The notes under the pieces: generated by a model
What the model saw: only the letters and a program-made list of their open reading frames with translations
Database searches by the model: none
Told to the model about the DNA's origin: nothing
DNA from: Brevundimonas sp.
GTDB taxonomy: Bacteria > Pseudomonadota > Alphaproteobacteria > Caulobacterales > Caulobacteraceae
DNA length: 27,550 nucleotides
Assembly: GCF_031082345.1 (NCBI RefSeq)
Contig: NZ_JAVHLH010000006.1
Location: 1-27,550, forward strand
Direction: 5' to 3'
Translations under genes and position numbers: made by a program
Shown: one piece after another, positions 1 to 8,569 of the stretch
Layout of the letters: every line of letters starts with the position of its first letter
Numbering within the stretch: position 1 is the stretch's first letter

Positions 1-245
1 TCCGCTTTTCTCGAGCCTGTCTTCCCGCCTGAGGAAACGGCGGGTGCACAATGCCGTGCGTCCTGTCTCCCGGCAGGCTCCGGTCTTTGACAATCACATC
101 CGCACGGTTCGGACGGTTTGGACGGTTCGGACGGTGCTTTTGAATTTTTACCGGGTGAAATCCGGACCCGGCGCCGCGGATTCGCCCCCGGACCTCTTAC
201 GGACCACTATCGCCGGAAACGCCCCATGATTCGGGCCGAGGCGAC
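1..245 (+). promoter_or_regulatory. Upstream region of cckA
   Basis: This 245-base non-coding stretch precedes cckA. It holds a weak hairpin at 24-44 (CCCGCC/GGCGGG, 9-base loop), possibly the 3' end of an upstream transcript, a TTGACA hexamer at 87-92 and a short tandem repeat at 106-132. No -10 box at the right spacing from TTGACA is convincing, so the promoter position is a guess. A seven-codon reading frame (226-249, M-I-R-A-E-A-T) ends in ATGA overlapping the cckA start. The cckA ribosome site is GAGG at 238-241, four bases before the ATG. Confidence 0.4.
106..132 (+). repeat. Three tandem copies of a 9-bp unit upstream of cckA
   Basis: Three adjacent 9-mers, GGTTCGGAC, GGTTTGGAC and GGTTCGGAC, are followed by a further GGT. 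They begin 14 bases after a TTGACA hexamer and end about 113 bases before cckA. This could be a binding-site array or a simple slippage product; the sequence alone does not decide. Confidence 0.7.
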
Positions 246-2279
246 ATGACCGCAACCGACCGCAAGGGCTTCGATCCGCTGCTCATCGTCATGGCGATCG
301 GCTTCGTCGTGGCGGTCGGGGCCCTGGCCTATCCAGCCTTCCGCGCCGATCCGATGAGCGCGCCCGGCCTGGTGCTGATCTTTACGGTCGGGGCCGTGGC
401 CCTGATCGGCCTGTTCGCCTTCGCCCGCGGCGAGACGCGCAAGCCGTTGGGCGACACCACCGTCGATCTGCTGGACGCCATGGCCGAGCCCGCCGCCCTG
501 GTCTGGGCCTCCGGCCAGGTGCTGGCCTTCAACGGCGCCTGGGCCGAAAGCAACGGCGCCACCACCAGCCTGCCCAAGGGCCGCTCGGCCTCGGCCCTCT
601 ACATGGCCTTCGCCCAGGCTCGCGCCGGCGAGCAGGGCCGGGCCATCGTCGTCATCGGCGACCGCGAGCAGGAAGTCCTGATCGGCCAGGCCGGGGAGGG
701 GCGTTTCCTCGTCCGCGCCGCGCCGGACGCCGCCATCCCCGTGATGACCGGCGGCGCGCCCGCCCCCGGCTCCAATGCGGCCGAGAGCCGGGCCATGGCC
801 GCCGGGGCCCCGTTCGGCTCGGCGGTGATCGCCGCCGAGGACCTGTTCGGGGGCAAGGTCGAGGAAGCCAACGCCGCCCTCGCCGTCCTGACCGGCCCCG
901 CCGCCGCCCGCGACGCCGCCTTCGGCCACCTGTTCGACCCGGCCCTGGTGGCCGAGGCCCGCGCCCGGCTGGCCGCCGGTTCTTCGGGTCCGATCGAGCT
1001 GGTCGCGCGCGCCTTCCCCGACAAGATGCTCCACCTCTACGTCGCCCCCGAAGGCGACAAGCGGCGCATCTGGCTGTTCGACGTCTCGGCCCAGAAGTCG
1101 ATGGAGCTGCAGCTGTCGCAGGCCCAGAAGATGCAGGCCGTGGGCCAGCTGGCCGGCGGCGTGGCCCACGACTTCAACAACCTGCTGACCGCCATCCAGC
1201 TGCAGCTGTCGGGCCTGCTGGAGCGCCATCCGGTCGGCGACCCCTCCTATGAGGGCCTCAACGAGATCCGCCAGACCGCCATCCGCGCCGCCGATCTGGT
1301 GCGCAAGCTGCTGGCCTTCTCGCGCAAGTCGACCGTCCGCCGCGAGCGGCTGGACCTGGGCGAACTGGTCGGCGAGTTCGCCGTCCTGCTGCGCCGCCTG
1401 CTGCGCGAGGACGTGCGGCTCGAGACCGACTACGGCCGCGACCTTCCGGTGGTCCTCGCTGACAAGAGCCAGCTGGAAACCGCGGTGATGAACCTCGCGG
1501 TCAACGCCCGCGACGCCATGCGCGGCGTGGTCGAGCCGGGCGCCGGCGTGGTCACCATCCGCACCGCCCGGTTGACCCGCGACGAGGCCCGGGCGCTGGG
1601 CTGGGCCGCCGCTCCGACCGAGGCCGTCGCCCTGATCGAGGTCAGCGACACCGGCCCCGGCGTGCCGCCCGAGATCCTCGGCAAGATCTTCGAACCCTTC
1701 TTCACCACCAAGGCGGTGAACGAGGGCACCGGCATGGGTCTGGCCACCGTCTACGGCATCGTCGAACAGGCCGGCGGCCACATCAATGTCTCCAATCTCG
1801 AGGGAGCCGGGGCCGCCTTCCGCATCTTCCTGCCCGAGGCCGACGAGGCCGAACTGGCCGAGACCCCCGTGGTCGAGATCAAGCTGAAGACGCCGCGCGA
1901 CCTGTCCGGGGCCGGCCGCATCCTGTTCGTCGAGGACGAGGCCGCGGTGCGCGGCATCGCCGCCCGCCTGCTGCGCCAGCGCGGCTACGACGTCATCGAG
2001 GCCGAGGACGGCGAACAGGCCCTCGAGCTGGCGGAGCTGCACGCCGGCACCATCGACATGATGATCTCCGACGTGATCATGCCCGGCCTCGACGGTCCGG
2101 CCCTGCTCAAGAAGGCCCGGCCCTTCCTCGGCGACGCCCCCGTGCTGTTCATCTCCGGCTATGCCGAGAGCGACTTCTCCGACCTGCTCCAGGACGAGGT
2201 CGGGGTCTCCTTCCTGCCCAAGCCGCTCGACATCAAGACGCTGGCGGAACGGGTCAAGCAGGAGCTGCGCGCCGCCTAG
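246..2279 (+). CDS. cckA: CckA hybrid histidine kinase of the CtrA phosphorelay
   Basis: This 677-residue inner-membrane kinase/phosphatase passes phosphate through ChpT to CtrA and CpdR in alphaproteobacteria. Two membrane helices are visible at about residues 12-32 and 38-61, then a PAS-type sensory region to about 290. The dimerisation helix carries GGVAHDFNN with the phospho-accepting His308. The ATPase domain shows an N box ([10 protein letters not shown]), G1 (DTGPGVP), F box (FEPFFTT) and G2 (GTGMGLA). The C-terminal receiver (about 555-675) has the acidic pair in FVEDE, Asp609 in SDVIMPG and the switch Lys in LPKPLD. The Caulobacter residues, from memory, are His322 and Asp623; both are shifted here by the same 14 residues, which supports orthology. 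The stop overlaps the end of the convergent lipoprotein gene. Confidence 0.96.
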   Translation: MTATDRKGFDPLLIVMAIGFVVAVGALAYPAFRADPMSAPGLVLIFTVGAVALIGLFAFARGETRKPLGDTTVDLLDAMAEPAALVWASGQVLAFNGAWAESNGATTSLPKGRSASALYMAFAQARAGEQGRAIVVIGDREQEVLIGQAGEGRFLVRAAPDAAIPVMTGGAPAPGSNAAESRAMAAGAPFGSAVIAAEDLFGGKVEEANAALAVLTGPAAARDAAFGHLFDPALVAEARARLAAGSSGPIELVARAFPDKMLHLYVAPEGDKRRIWLFDVSAQKSMELQLSQAQKMQAVGQLAGGVAHDFNNLLTAIQLQLSGLLERHPVGDPSYEGLNEIRQTAIRAADLVRKLLAFSRKSTVRRERLDLGELVGEFAVLLRRLLREDVRLETDYGRDLPVVLADKSQLETAVMNLAVNARDAMRGVVEPGAGVVTIRTARLTRDEARALGWAAAPTEAVALIEVSDTGPGVPPEILGKIFEPFFTTKAVNEGTGMGLATVYGIVEQAGGHINVSNLEGAGAAFRIFLPEADEAELAETPVVEIKLKTPRDLSGAGRILFVEDEAAVRGIAARLLRQRGYDVIEAEDGEQALELAELHAGTIDMMISDVIMPGLDGPALLKKARPFLGDAPVLFISGYAESDFSDLLQDEVGVSFLPKPLDIKTLAERVKQELRAA

Positions 2280-2626
2280 GACTTGCCCCGCCGTCCGTGG
2301 TCGCGGCCCCGGTCGTCGTCCCGGTCGCGGCGGTGATCGCGGTCGTGGTGGTCCCGGCCCGGGCGCCGTCGCCAGTAGGAAGAGTCGGGCGGGATATAGA
2401 TGTCCCGGTACCCGTAGTCCCCGGGGCAGTACCGCTGGTTGGCGCCATAGGGCAGGCCGGGCGGCGGGGCCCAGTAACAGTACGCGTTCTCGTATTCGAG
2501 ATCGGCCGCGGCCTGGTCGAGGCCCATGGCGACCGCCTCCCAGAAGGCGGGGTCGCTGCTGCAGCCCGCCGCCGCCATCGCCGCCGCCGCGATCCCCGCC
2601 GCCCGAAATTCCCTGCGCATGGTCAT
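2276..2626 (-). CDS. Small lipoprotein with an Arg/Asp/His-rich tail
   Basis: This 116-residue protein was found by reading the end of a longer minus-strand frame. The start at 2626 is fixed by GGAGG at 2635-2639 (minus strand) seven to eight bases upstream. A basic N-terminus and an Ala-rich hydrophobic stretch lead into the lipobox A-A-G-C, with Cys22 as the predicted lipidated residue. The mature part has a Tyr/Pro-rich centre (YCYWAPPPGLPYG) and ends in a charged run of Arg, Asp and His that looks disordered and could bind metal or anionic surfaces. The stop overlaps the cckA stop tail to tail by about four bases. No family recognised; envelope location is inferred from the lipobox. Confidence 0.75.
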   Translation of the reverse strand: MTMRREFRAAGIAAAAMAAAGCSSDPAFWEAVAMGLDQAAADLEYENAYCYWAPPPGLPYGANQRYCPGDYGYRDIYIPPDSSYWRRRPGRDHHDRDHRRDRDDDRGRDHGRRGKS

Positions 2627-2743
2627 GCTCCCGTCCTCCGACCCATCGTCGCCGCGGCGGGCCTTCCGGCAACCGACGAAAGCTGACGCTTGTCGAAGCG
2701 CCGTCGTTCGTCGCAACCTGTCCGCCCACGGGAGGGCCACGCC

Positions 2744-4540
2744 ATGATCGACCGCCGCCGACTGCTTCTGACCGCCGCCGCCGGAGCGGGCCTCGCCGCC
2801 GCCGGCCCGGTCTTCGCCCGCAGCGAGGCCGACGACCGGCTGGACGCCATGCTGTCGCGCTGGTTCGACGAGGACGTCGACAACTCGCCCGAAACCGCCA
2901 CCAACCTCGGCCTCGACCGCGGCGCCCGCGCCCATCTGTCCTCGAAGCTGACCGACCGCAGCGAAGCGGCATGGCGGACCGACCGCGCCACGGCCGACGC
3001 CCGCCTTCAGAGCCTCGCCGACTTCGACCAGACCGGCCTGACCCGTCCCGGCACCATCAACCTGGCCGTCGCCGCCTTCCGCGCCCAGACGGCCTCGACC
3101 GGGGCCTCGTTCGACTATGGCGCGGCCGTCGGCGGCGGGCGGATGGGCCCCTACCTCGTCAACCAGATGACGGGCTCCTATTTCACCGTCCCCGACTTTA
3201 TGGACACCCAGCACCGGGTCGAGGATCGCGACGGGGCCGAGGCCTTCCTCGCCCGCCTGTCCGCCTTCGGGCCCAACCTTGACGCCGAGACCGGCCGCAT
3301 CGTCCGCGACGCCGGCAAGGGCGTGGTCCCGCCCGACTTCGTCATCGACCTGACGCTGGGCCAGCTGAAGGCGGTGCGCGGCCAGCCCGCCGCCGACATG
3401 GCCATGATCCGCACCCTCGAGCGCAAGGCGACGGCGCTCGGCCTGACCGGCTACGGCGACCGCGCCGCCGCCCTCGTCGAGGCCGAGGTCAAGCCGGCGC
3501 TCGACCGTCAGATCGCCGCCTTCGAACGCCTGCGCCCCGACGCGGTCCACGACGCGGGCGTCTGGCGGCTGCCCGACGGCGAGCGCTTCTACGCCCACGG
3601 CCTGAAATACTGGACCACCACCAACATGACCCCCGACGAGGTCCATGCCGTCGGCCTCGAACAGGTGGCGAGCATCAGCGCCGAGATCGACACGATCCTG
3701 AAGGCTCAGGGGATGACCGAGGGCACGGTCGGCCAACGCATCGACGCCCTCAACAAGGACCCGGCCCAGCTGTGGCCCAACACCGAAGAGGGCAAGGCCG
3801 CCCTGATCGAAAGCCTGAACCGCCAGGTCGCCGCGCTGGACCCGCTGCTGCCGCGCCTGTTCGGCCGCCTGCCGCGCTCGAGAGTCGAGGTGCGCCGCGT
3901 CCCGCCGGCGATCGAGGCCGGGGCGCCGGGCGGCTATTACCAGGGCCCGCCGCTCGACGGCTCGCGGCCGGGCGCCTACTACATCAACCTGCGCGACACG
4001 GCGAACTGGCCGAAATTCGCCTTGCCGACCCTGACCTACCACGAGGCCTCGCCGGGCCATCATCTGCAGGTCGCCCTGCAACGGGAAACCGAGACCCTGC
4101 CCGCGTGGCGCCGCGCCAACGGCTTCTCCGCCTACAATGAGGGCTGGGCTCTCTACGCCGAGGCGGTGGCCGCCGACGACCTCGACGTCTACGCCGACGA
4201 TCCGCTCGGCCGGGTCGGCTTCCTGATGTCCTACCTGTTCCGGGCCGTGCGGCTGGTGGTCGACACCGGCCTGCACCACAAGCGCTGGAGCCGCGAACAG
4301 GCGGTCGACTACATGGTCGCCTCCGGAGCCAAGCCGGTCGGGGCCGCCAACAGCGAGATCAACCGCTACAGCGTCATGCCGGGGCAGGCCTGCGCCTACA
4401 AGATCGGCCACACCGTGATCGCCCGGCTGCGCGCCGAGGCCGAGGCGCGCCCCGGCTTCAACCTGCGCCGCTTCCATGACGCCGTGCTGGTCAACGGCTC
4501 GACGCCGCTGTCGGTGCTGGAAGATCTGATGCGGTCGTGA
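2744..4540 (+). CDS. DUF885 family secreted metallohydrolase (putative peptidase)
   Basis: This 598-residue protein has an N-terminal signal with IDRRRLLLTAAAG, which looks like a Tat signal, ending near A-x-A (VFA). It is therefore probably exported folded. The DUF885 hallmark HEASPGHH lies at 433-440, with a downstream Glu in NEGWALYAE (Glu466). In this family the His residues and Glu are thought to form a zinc site similar to that of gluzincin peptidases; the substrate is unknown. The start at 2744 is preferred over a frame opening at 2690 because GGAGGG at 2731-2736 sits seven bases upstream and the signal peptide begins there. It is monocistronic and divergent from the lipoprotein gene across 117 bp. 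Confidence 0.88.
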   Translation: MIDRRRLLLTAAAGAGLAAAGPVFARSEADDRLDAMLSRWFDEDVDNSPETATNLGLDRGARAHLSSKLTDRSEAAWRTDRATADARLQSLADFDQTGLTRPGTINLAVAAFRAQTASTGASFDYGAAVGGGRMGPYLVNQMTGSYFTVPDFMDTQHRVEDRDGAEAFLARLSAFGPNLDAETGRIVRDAGKGVVPPDFVIDLTLGQLKAVRGQPAADMAMIRTLERKATALGLTGYGDRAAALVEAEVKPALDRQIAAFERLRPDAVHDAGVWRLPDGERFYAHGLKYWTTTNMTPDEVHAVGLEQVASISAEIDTILKAQGMTEGTVGQRIDALNKDPAQLWPNTEEGKAALIESLNRQVAALDPLLPRLFGRLPRSRVEVRRVPPAIEAGAPGGYYQGPPLDGSRPGAYYINLRDTANWPKFALPTLTYHEASPGHHLQVALQRETETLPAWRRANGFSAYNEGWALYAEAVAADDLDVYADDPLGRVGFLMSYLFRAVRLVVDTGLHHKRWSREQAVDYMVASGAKPVGAANSEINRYSVMPGQACAYKIGHTVIARLRAEAEARPGFNLRRFHDAVLVNGSTPLSVLEDLMRS

Positions 4541-4550
4541 GGGCGGCGGA

Positions 4551-5480
4551 TCAGCCCGCCTCGACCGCCTCCCGGGCCGCCCGTACGGCCGGATCGGCCG
4601 CCGCGGCCGCGAGGATCCAGTCGCGGAAGCGGGCGATCTTGGGCGACCGCCGCCGGCCTTCCGGCCACACCAGCCAGTAGGCGTAGTCCGGGATCAACTT
4701 GACGCTCAGGGGCACGGGCTGGACCAGCAGCCCTGCCTCGATCTCGCGCGCGAACAGCACCGGCGAGGCCAGGGCGATGCCCTGATCGCCGAGCGCCGCC
4801 GCCACCTCCAGCGCCTGATAGTCTGCGCGCAGGCGCGAGGGCGCCTGGCCGTCGGCGACCACCCCGGCGGCGGCGAACCAGACGTCCCACTCCTTGTCGA
4901 GCCCGATCCGCGGCGCCCGCAACAGATCCTGCGCCGTCTCCAGCCCCAGCCGGTCGCGCAAACGGGGACTGCACACCGCGGTGAACACGCTGGGCATCAC
5001 CTCGACGCTCTCCAGCCCCGGCCAGACGCCCGCGCCCGAGCGGATGCCGACGTCGAACCCCTCGCGCGACAGGTCGACCAGATGCGCCGCCGTATCCAGC
5101 CGCACCGCCAGTTCGGGACTGGCCAGCTGAAACTCGCCGAGACGGGGCGCCAGCCACTGGGTCGCCAGCGTCGCCAGGGTGGTGATCGACAGCACGGCCT
5201 GATCGGCTTCGGTCAGGTCGGACAGGGCCCGGCGCAGAAGGGTCATGGCCTCGGTCGCGGCGCTGGACAGGCGTTCGCCGGGTTCCGTGGGGACGACCTC
5301 ACGCGGCAGCCGTCGGAACAGGCTCTGACCCAGCCGGCCTTCCAGCGCCTTGATCTGCCAGCTGACTGCGGCCTGGGTCATGCCCAGCTCCTCGGCCGCG
5401 CGGGTGAAGCTGTTCAGGCGGGCGGCGGCCTCGAACACGCGAATGGAGGCGAGGGGAATGCCGGCGAGAGGATCGGCCAT
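4551..5480 (-). CDS. LysR family transcriptional regulator, GcvA-like
   Basis: This 309-residue regulator has an N-terminal winged helix-turn-helix at about residues 8-68 (FEAAARLNSFTRAAEELGMT, then QAAVSWQIKALE), followed by an effector-binding domain. The wording of the helix is typical of the GcvA/AmpR branch of LysR proteins. The effector is not predictable. It converges on the DUF885 gene (10-bp gap) and is divergent from the 49-aa gene at 5581 across about 100 bp, a usual arrangement in which a LysR protein controls itself and the divergent neighbour. I found no clear T-N11-A operator. No strong Shine-Dalgarno precedes the ATG, but no alternative start fits better. Confidence 0.9.
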   Translation of the reverse strand: MADPLAGIPLASIRVFEAAARLNSFTRAAEELGMTQAAVSWQIKALEGRLGQSLFRRLPREVVPTEPGERLSSAATEAMTLLRRALSDLTEADQAVLSITTLATLATQWLAPRLGEFQLASPELAVRLDTAAHLVDLSREGFDVGIRSGAGVWPGLESVEVMPSVFTAVCSPRLRDRLGLETAQDLLRAPRIGLDKEWDVWFAAAGVVADGQAPSRLRADYQALEVAAALGDQGIALASPVLFAREIEAGLLVQPVPLSVKLIPDYAYWLVWPEGRRRSPKIARFRDWILAAAAADPAVRAAREAVEAG

Positions 5481-5580
5481 AAGGGCGCCTTATGTTGTGC
5501 GTCGCCAATCTGGTTTGCGAACCGCGTCTGTCAAGCGCATTTGAACCTTGCCCTCACCGCAGGAGCGCAAGGAGATCGAT

Positions 5581-5730
5581 ATGGAAGAGGTACATCACAC
5601 CCATAAGCAAACCACGGGCGGCTGGATCCACGCCCTGGAAACTTGGCGCATGAGCCGCACGCGCCGCCGCATCCATGGCCCCAAGCGCGTCGTCACGCCG
5701 TGGGGCCGGGTGAGGGGGACGTCCTACTGA
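5581..5730 (+). CDS. 49-aa basic hypothetical protein
   Basis: A short frame with a strong ribosome site (AAGGAG at 5569-5574, six bases before ATG). The frame can be extended upstream to a TTG at 5548, but the Shine-Dalgarno points to 5581. The product is rich in His, Arg, Lys and Trp, opens with MEEVHHTHKQTTGGW, and has no signal peptide or membrane helix. It is divergent from the LysR gene, so it may be that regulator's target. Not recognised as any family; it could bind nucleic acid or be a regulatory micro-protein. Confidence 0.55.
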   Translation: MEEVHHTHKQTTGGWIHALETWRMSRTRRRIHGPKRVVTPWGRVRGTSY

Positions 5731-5769
5731 GCCGGACCTAAGGCTCCCGCTGCTGAACCGTCCGGGCGG

Positions 5770-6681
5770 CTAGTCGACCATCCAGCCGTCCGCCTGGCGC
5801 AGGGCGTTGTGGATGGCGGTGGCGGCGAGAGCGGCCTCGGCTCCGGCGACGGCGATCTGGTTCAGCCCGCGTACCACGTCGCCGGCCGCATACAGTCCCG
5901 CCACGCTGGTCGCCTGATGGTCGTCGACGATCAGGCGACCGTCGTCGCTCACCCTCGCGTCCAGCGACCGGGCGAGGTCCGCATTGGGCGAGGTTCCAAG
6001 CGCCGAATAGACGAGGTCGAACACCCGGAAAGTCCCGCCCCAGCCCAGCGCCGTCACCCGATCGCCCTCAAGCCGGACGTTGTCGATCGGCGCCCGGATC
6101 AGTTCGACGCCCAGCCGGCGCAGCTCATCCTCTTTCGTCAGCGCGTCGGCGGGACCGGCGTGGATCAGCGTCACCTGGTCGGAATAGGTGCGCACGAACG
6201 CCGCCTCGCGCGCGCCCGCGTCATCCTTGCCGAGGATCGCCACGGACTTGCCGATCGCCTCGTAGCCGTCGCAGATCGGGCAGATCCGGACCAGCGCCCG
6301 CTCGATGGCCCGCTCGACGCCCGGCAGGTCGGGATGGTGGTCCGTGACCCCGGTCGCCAGCAACACCGCGCGGGCGCGAACCTCGCGTCCGTTCAGCCTC
6401 GCCGTGAAGCCGTCGCCGTCGCGGGCGAGGGCTTCGACCCGGCCGGGCTCGATCACCGCATCGAACTCCATGGCCTGTTCTGTCATGCGTTTCAGGATGG
6501 CGTCGCCGGTGATGCCGTGGGGAAAGCCGGGCAGGTTGTGGCTGACCGGAATCCAGCAGGCCCGGGGCGCGCCGCCGTCGGCGACCAGCACCCCCCGCCG
6601 AAAACGCGCAAGGTAGGTGGCGGCCGTCAGTCCGGCCGGGCCGGCCCCGATAATCAGGACCTCGGGTCCACCGCCGCTCAT
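5770..6681 (-). CDS. Thioredoxin reductase-like FAD/NAD(P) oxidoreductase
   Basis: A 303-residue two-domain flavoprotein. The FAD-binding GAGPAG lies near residues 10-15 and the second FAD contact appears as LYAAGDVVRG near the C-terminus. The thioredoxin-reductase-type CPICDGYE places a redox-active pair at Cys134 and Cys137. The nicotinamide-nucleotide motif normally read as GxGxxA is changed to GKDDAG, so cofactor use may differ from TrxB. The start at 6681 forms an ATGA overlap with the stop of the 51-aa upstream gene and has no Shine-Dalgarno of its own, which suggests translational coupling. A GTG at 6729 in the same frame is less likely. It is a TrxR-like paralogue and not confidently trxB itself. 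Confidence 0.88.
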   Translation of the reverse strand: MSGGGPEVLIIGAGPAGLTAATYLARFRRGVLVADGGAPRACWIPVSHNLPGFPHGITGDAILKRMTEQAMEFDAVIEPGRVEALARDGDGFTARLNGREVRARAVLLATGVTDHHPDLPGVERAIERALVRICPICDGYEAIGKSVAILGKDDAGAREAAFVRTYSDQVTLIHAGPADALTKEDELRRLGVELIRAPIDNVRLEGDRVTALGWGGTFRVFDLVYSALGTSPNADLARSLDARVSDDGRLIVDDHQATSVAGLYAAGDVVRGLNQIAVAGAEAALAATAIHNALRQADGWMVD

Positions 6682-6833
6682 AGGGTTAGCCAGGTGGTTG
6701 GCCAGTCGTCGACGGGCCCGCCCCGGCACTCGATCATCGCCGACTCGTCAGCCAGAACAAAGTTCCGACCGGACCACGTCCAGGTCGAACCCGTTCCGAG
6801 ACCGAGGCCGGTGAGAAGGGGCAAGAGGCGCAT
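6678..6833 (-). CDS. 51-aa putative secreted peptide coupled to the flavoprotein gene
   Basis: This short gene opens with MRLLPLLTGLGLGTGS, a likely signal or anchor, followed by a Trp-rich mature part with one Cys. AGGGAG on the minus strand lies five to six bases before the ATG at 6833. Its TGA overlaps the ATG of the flavoprotein gene by four bases (ATGA), and that gene lacks its own ribosome site, so this frame is probably translated. No family recognised. Confidence 0.55.
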   Translation of the reverse strand: MRLLPLLTGLGLGTGSTWTWSGRNFVLADESAMIECRGGPVDDWPTTWLTL

Positions 6834-6928
6834 GGTTTCTCCCTGATCTCTTCCACCGGTTGCGCGGCTCCCCGCACCGGAGACGATAGTCGCGGCTCGG
6901 CCGCCCCCCTGCAACCGGCCTGCGCCGC

Positions 6929-7063
6929 TCAGGGTTCGCCGTGCTCGTTCGCCGCTTCGGCCCCGTCCAACACGCGTCGCATCAGTTCGGGGTCGATCAG
7001 CACCGGCGTCTCGCAAAAGGCGAGAATCCAGCGCTGGACCAGCGCCTTCGTTTCGGTATCCAA
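6929..7063 (-). CDS. 44-aa hypothetical protein with a TTG start
   Basis: A short frame upstream of and divergent from icd. The codons read as a soluble helical protein ([15 protein letters not shown], then [20 protein letters not shown]) with the codon bias of its neighbours. An in-frame stop lies eight codons upstream and the only possible initiator between is TTG at 7063, preceded by a G-rich run that may act as ribosome site. It ends 95 bp upstream of the 51-aa gene and may share its transcript. Function unknown; the small size makes this tentative. Confidence 0.45.
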   Translation of the reverse strand: MDTETKALVQRWILAFCETPVLIDPELMRRVLDGAEAANEHGEP

Positions 7064-7170
7064 GATTCTGCCCCCGGCCGTACGCTACAAGCCCGTCCCA
7101 ACGGCGCTGGCGGCGCCGGGTTTCATTCCAAAGGCGTTTCATCGCCGGGTGTGGCGCCGCGCCGCGGGGT

Positions 7171-7198
7171 TTGCGCCCCGGCCTGCGGCGGCTATACC
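7171..7198 (+). promoter_or_regulatory. Weak candidate sigma-70 promoter of icd
   Basis: TTGCGC at 7171-7176 and TATACC at 7193-7198 are spaced by 16 bases, 43 bases upstream of the icd ATG. Both hexamers match the consensus only in part. The surrounding 7064-7240 stretch is otherwise GC-rich non-coding DNA. Confidence 0.3.
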
Positions 7199-7240
7199 GC
7201 CCGCCTCACTCCCCATTCCCAATCAGAGGCACGAACCCGC

Positions 7241-8455
7241 ATGACCAGGATCAAGGTCGCCAATCCCATCGTGGACATCGACGGCGACGAGATGACCCGG
7301 ATCATCTGGCAGATGATCAAGGACAAGCTGGTCTTCCCCTTCCTTGACCTGGAGCTCGACTACTACGACCTGTCGATGGAGAACCGCGACGCCACCGACG
7401 ACAAGGTGACCGTCGATGCGGCGCACGCGATCCAGAAGCACGGCGTCGGCGTGAAATGCGCCACCATCACCCCCGACGAGGCCCGGGTGAAGGAGTTCGG
7501 CCTCAAGAAGATGTGGAAGTCGCCCAACGGCACCATCCGCAACATCCTGGGCGGCGTGGTTTTCCGCGAGCCGATCATCTGCTCGAACGTGCCCCGTCTG
7601 GTGCCCGGCTGGACCCAGCCGATCGTCGTCGGCCGCCACGCCTTCGGCGACCAGTACAAGGCCACCGACTTCCTCGTTCCCGGCCCGGGCAAGCTGACCA
7701 TCAAATTCCAGGGCGAGGACGGCCAGGTCATCGAACACGAGGTGTTCGACTTCCCGTCGTCGGGCGTCGCCATGGGCATGTACAACCTCGACGACTCGAT
7801 CACCGAGTTCGCCCGCGCCAGCTTCGCCTTCGGCCTGGGCCGCGGCTTCCCGGTCTATCTGTCGACCAAGAACACCATCCTCAAGGCCTATGACGGGCGC
7901 TTCAAGGACATCTTCCAGAAGGTGTTCGACGAGGAGTTCGCCGACCAGTTCAAGGCCGCGGGCCTGACCTATGAGCACCGCCTGATCGACGACATGGTGG
8001 CGGCCGCCATCAAGTGGTCGGGCGGCTTCGTCTGGGCCTGCAAGAACTACGACGGCGACGTGCAGTCCGACGTGGTGGCGCAGGGCTTCGGCTCGCTGGG
8101 CCTGATGACCTCGGTGCTGATGACGCCGGACGGCAAGGTGCTGGAATCGGAAGCCGCCCACGGCACCGTCACTCGCCACTACCGCCAGCACCAGAAGGGC
8201 GAGGCGACCTCGACCAACTCGATCGCCTCGATCTTCGCCTGGACCCGCGGCTTCGCCCACCGGGCCAAGCTGGACGGCAACGACGAGCTGGCCAAATTCG
8301 CCGCCACCCTGGAGCGGGTCGTGGTCGAGACCGTCGAGTCCGGCCACATGACCAAGGACCTGGCGCTGCTCGTCGGCGACCAGCAGGGCTGGCTGACCAC
8401 CGAGGGCTTCCTCGACAAGGTCGCCGAGAACCTGACCAAGGCGATGGCCGCCTAG
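7241..8455 (+). CDS. icd: NADP-dependent isocitrate dehydrogenase
   Basis: This 404-residue enzyme oxidatively decarboxylates isocitrate to 2-oxoglutarate in the TCA cycle and supplies NADPH. The sequence is of the homodimeric, eukaryote-like type common in alphaproteobacteria: it opens with [17 protein letters not shown] and has the substrate loop SPNGTIRN with Ser94 and Arg100, Arg109 in VFREPI, and the nucleotide-binding HGTVTRHYR near the C-terminus. Length is normal for that type. The start at 7241 is chosen because the family begins there; AGAGG lies 11 bases upstream and a longer upstream extension shows no homology. It is monocistronic, with a strong terminator after it. Confidence 0.97.
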   Translation: MTRIKVANPIVDIDGDEMTRIIWQMIKDKLVFPFLDLELDYYDLSMENRDATDDKVTVDAAHAIQKHGVGVKCATITPDEARVKEFGLKKMWKSPNGTIRNILGGVVFREPIICSNVPRLVPGWTQPIVVGRHAFGDQYKATDFLVPGPGKLTIKFQGEDGQVIEHEVFDFPSSGVAMGMYNLDDSITEFARASFAFGLGRGFPVYLSTKNTILKAYDGRFKDIFQKVFDEEFADQFKAAGLTYEHRLIDDMVAAAIKWSGGFVWACKNYDGDVQSDVVAQGFGSLGLMTSVLMTPDGKVLESEAAHGTVTRHYRQHQKGEATSTNSIASIFAWTRGFAHRAKLDGNDELAKFAATLERVVVETVESGHMTKDLALLVGDQQGWLTTEGFLDKVAENLTKAMAA

Positions 8456-8486
8456 GCGGGCGCTGCCCTTCACGACCCCCAAACGG

Positions 8487-8521
8487 GCCCCGCCGGACTC
8501 GCTCCGGCGGGGCTTTCGTTT
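8487..8521 (+). terminator. Rho-independent terminator of icd
   Basis: An 11-bp perfect stem (8487-8497 with 8503-8513, GCCCCGCCGGA/TCCGGCGGGGC) with a 5-base loop is followed by TTTCGTTT. It lies 31 bases after the icd stop. Confidence 0.92.
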
Positions 8522-8569
8522 GAGCCGGAGCCGCGTTCATGCGTTGATGCGTCAACCTTGGAGGGTCGC

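Noticed and set aside
207..2972. 921-residue minus-strand frame opposite cckA
   Set aside because: Arg/Gly/Ala/Pro-rich shadow of high-GC coding DNA; the plus strand encodes an unmistakable CckA with all kinase motifs.
2627..4477. Upstream extension of the lipoprotein frame on the minus strand
   Set aside because: Opposite the DUF885 gene and without homology; the ribosome site and lipobox place the real start at 2626.
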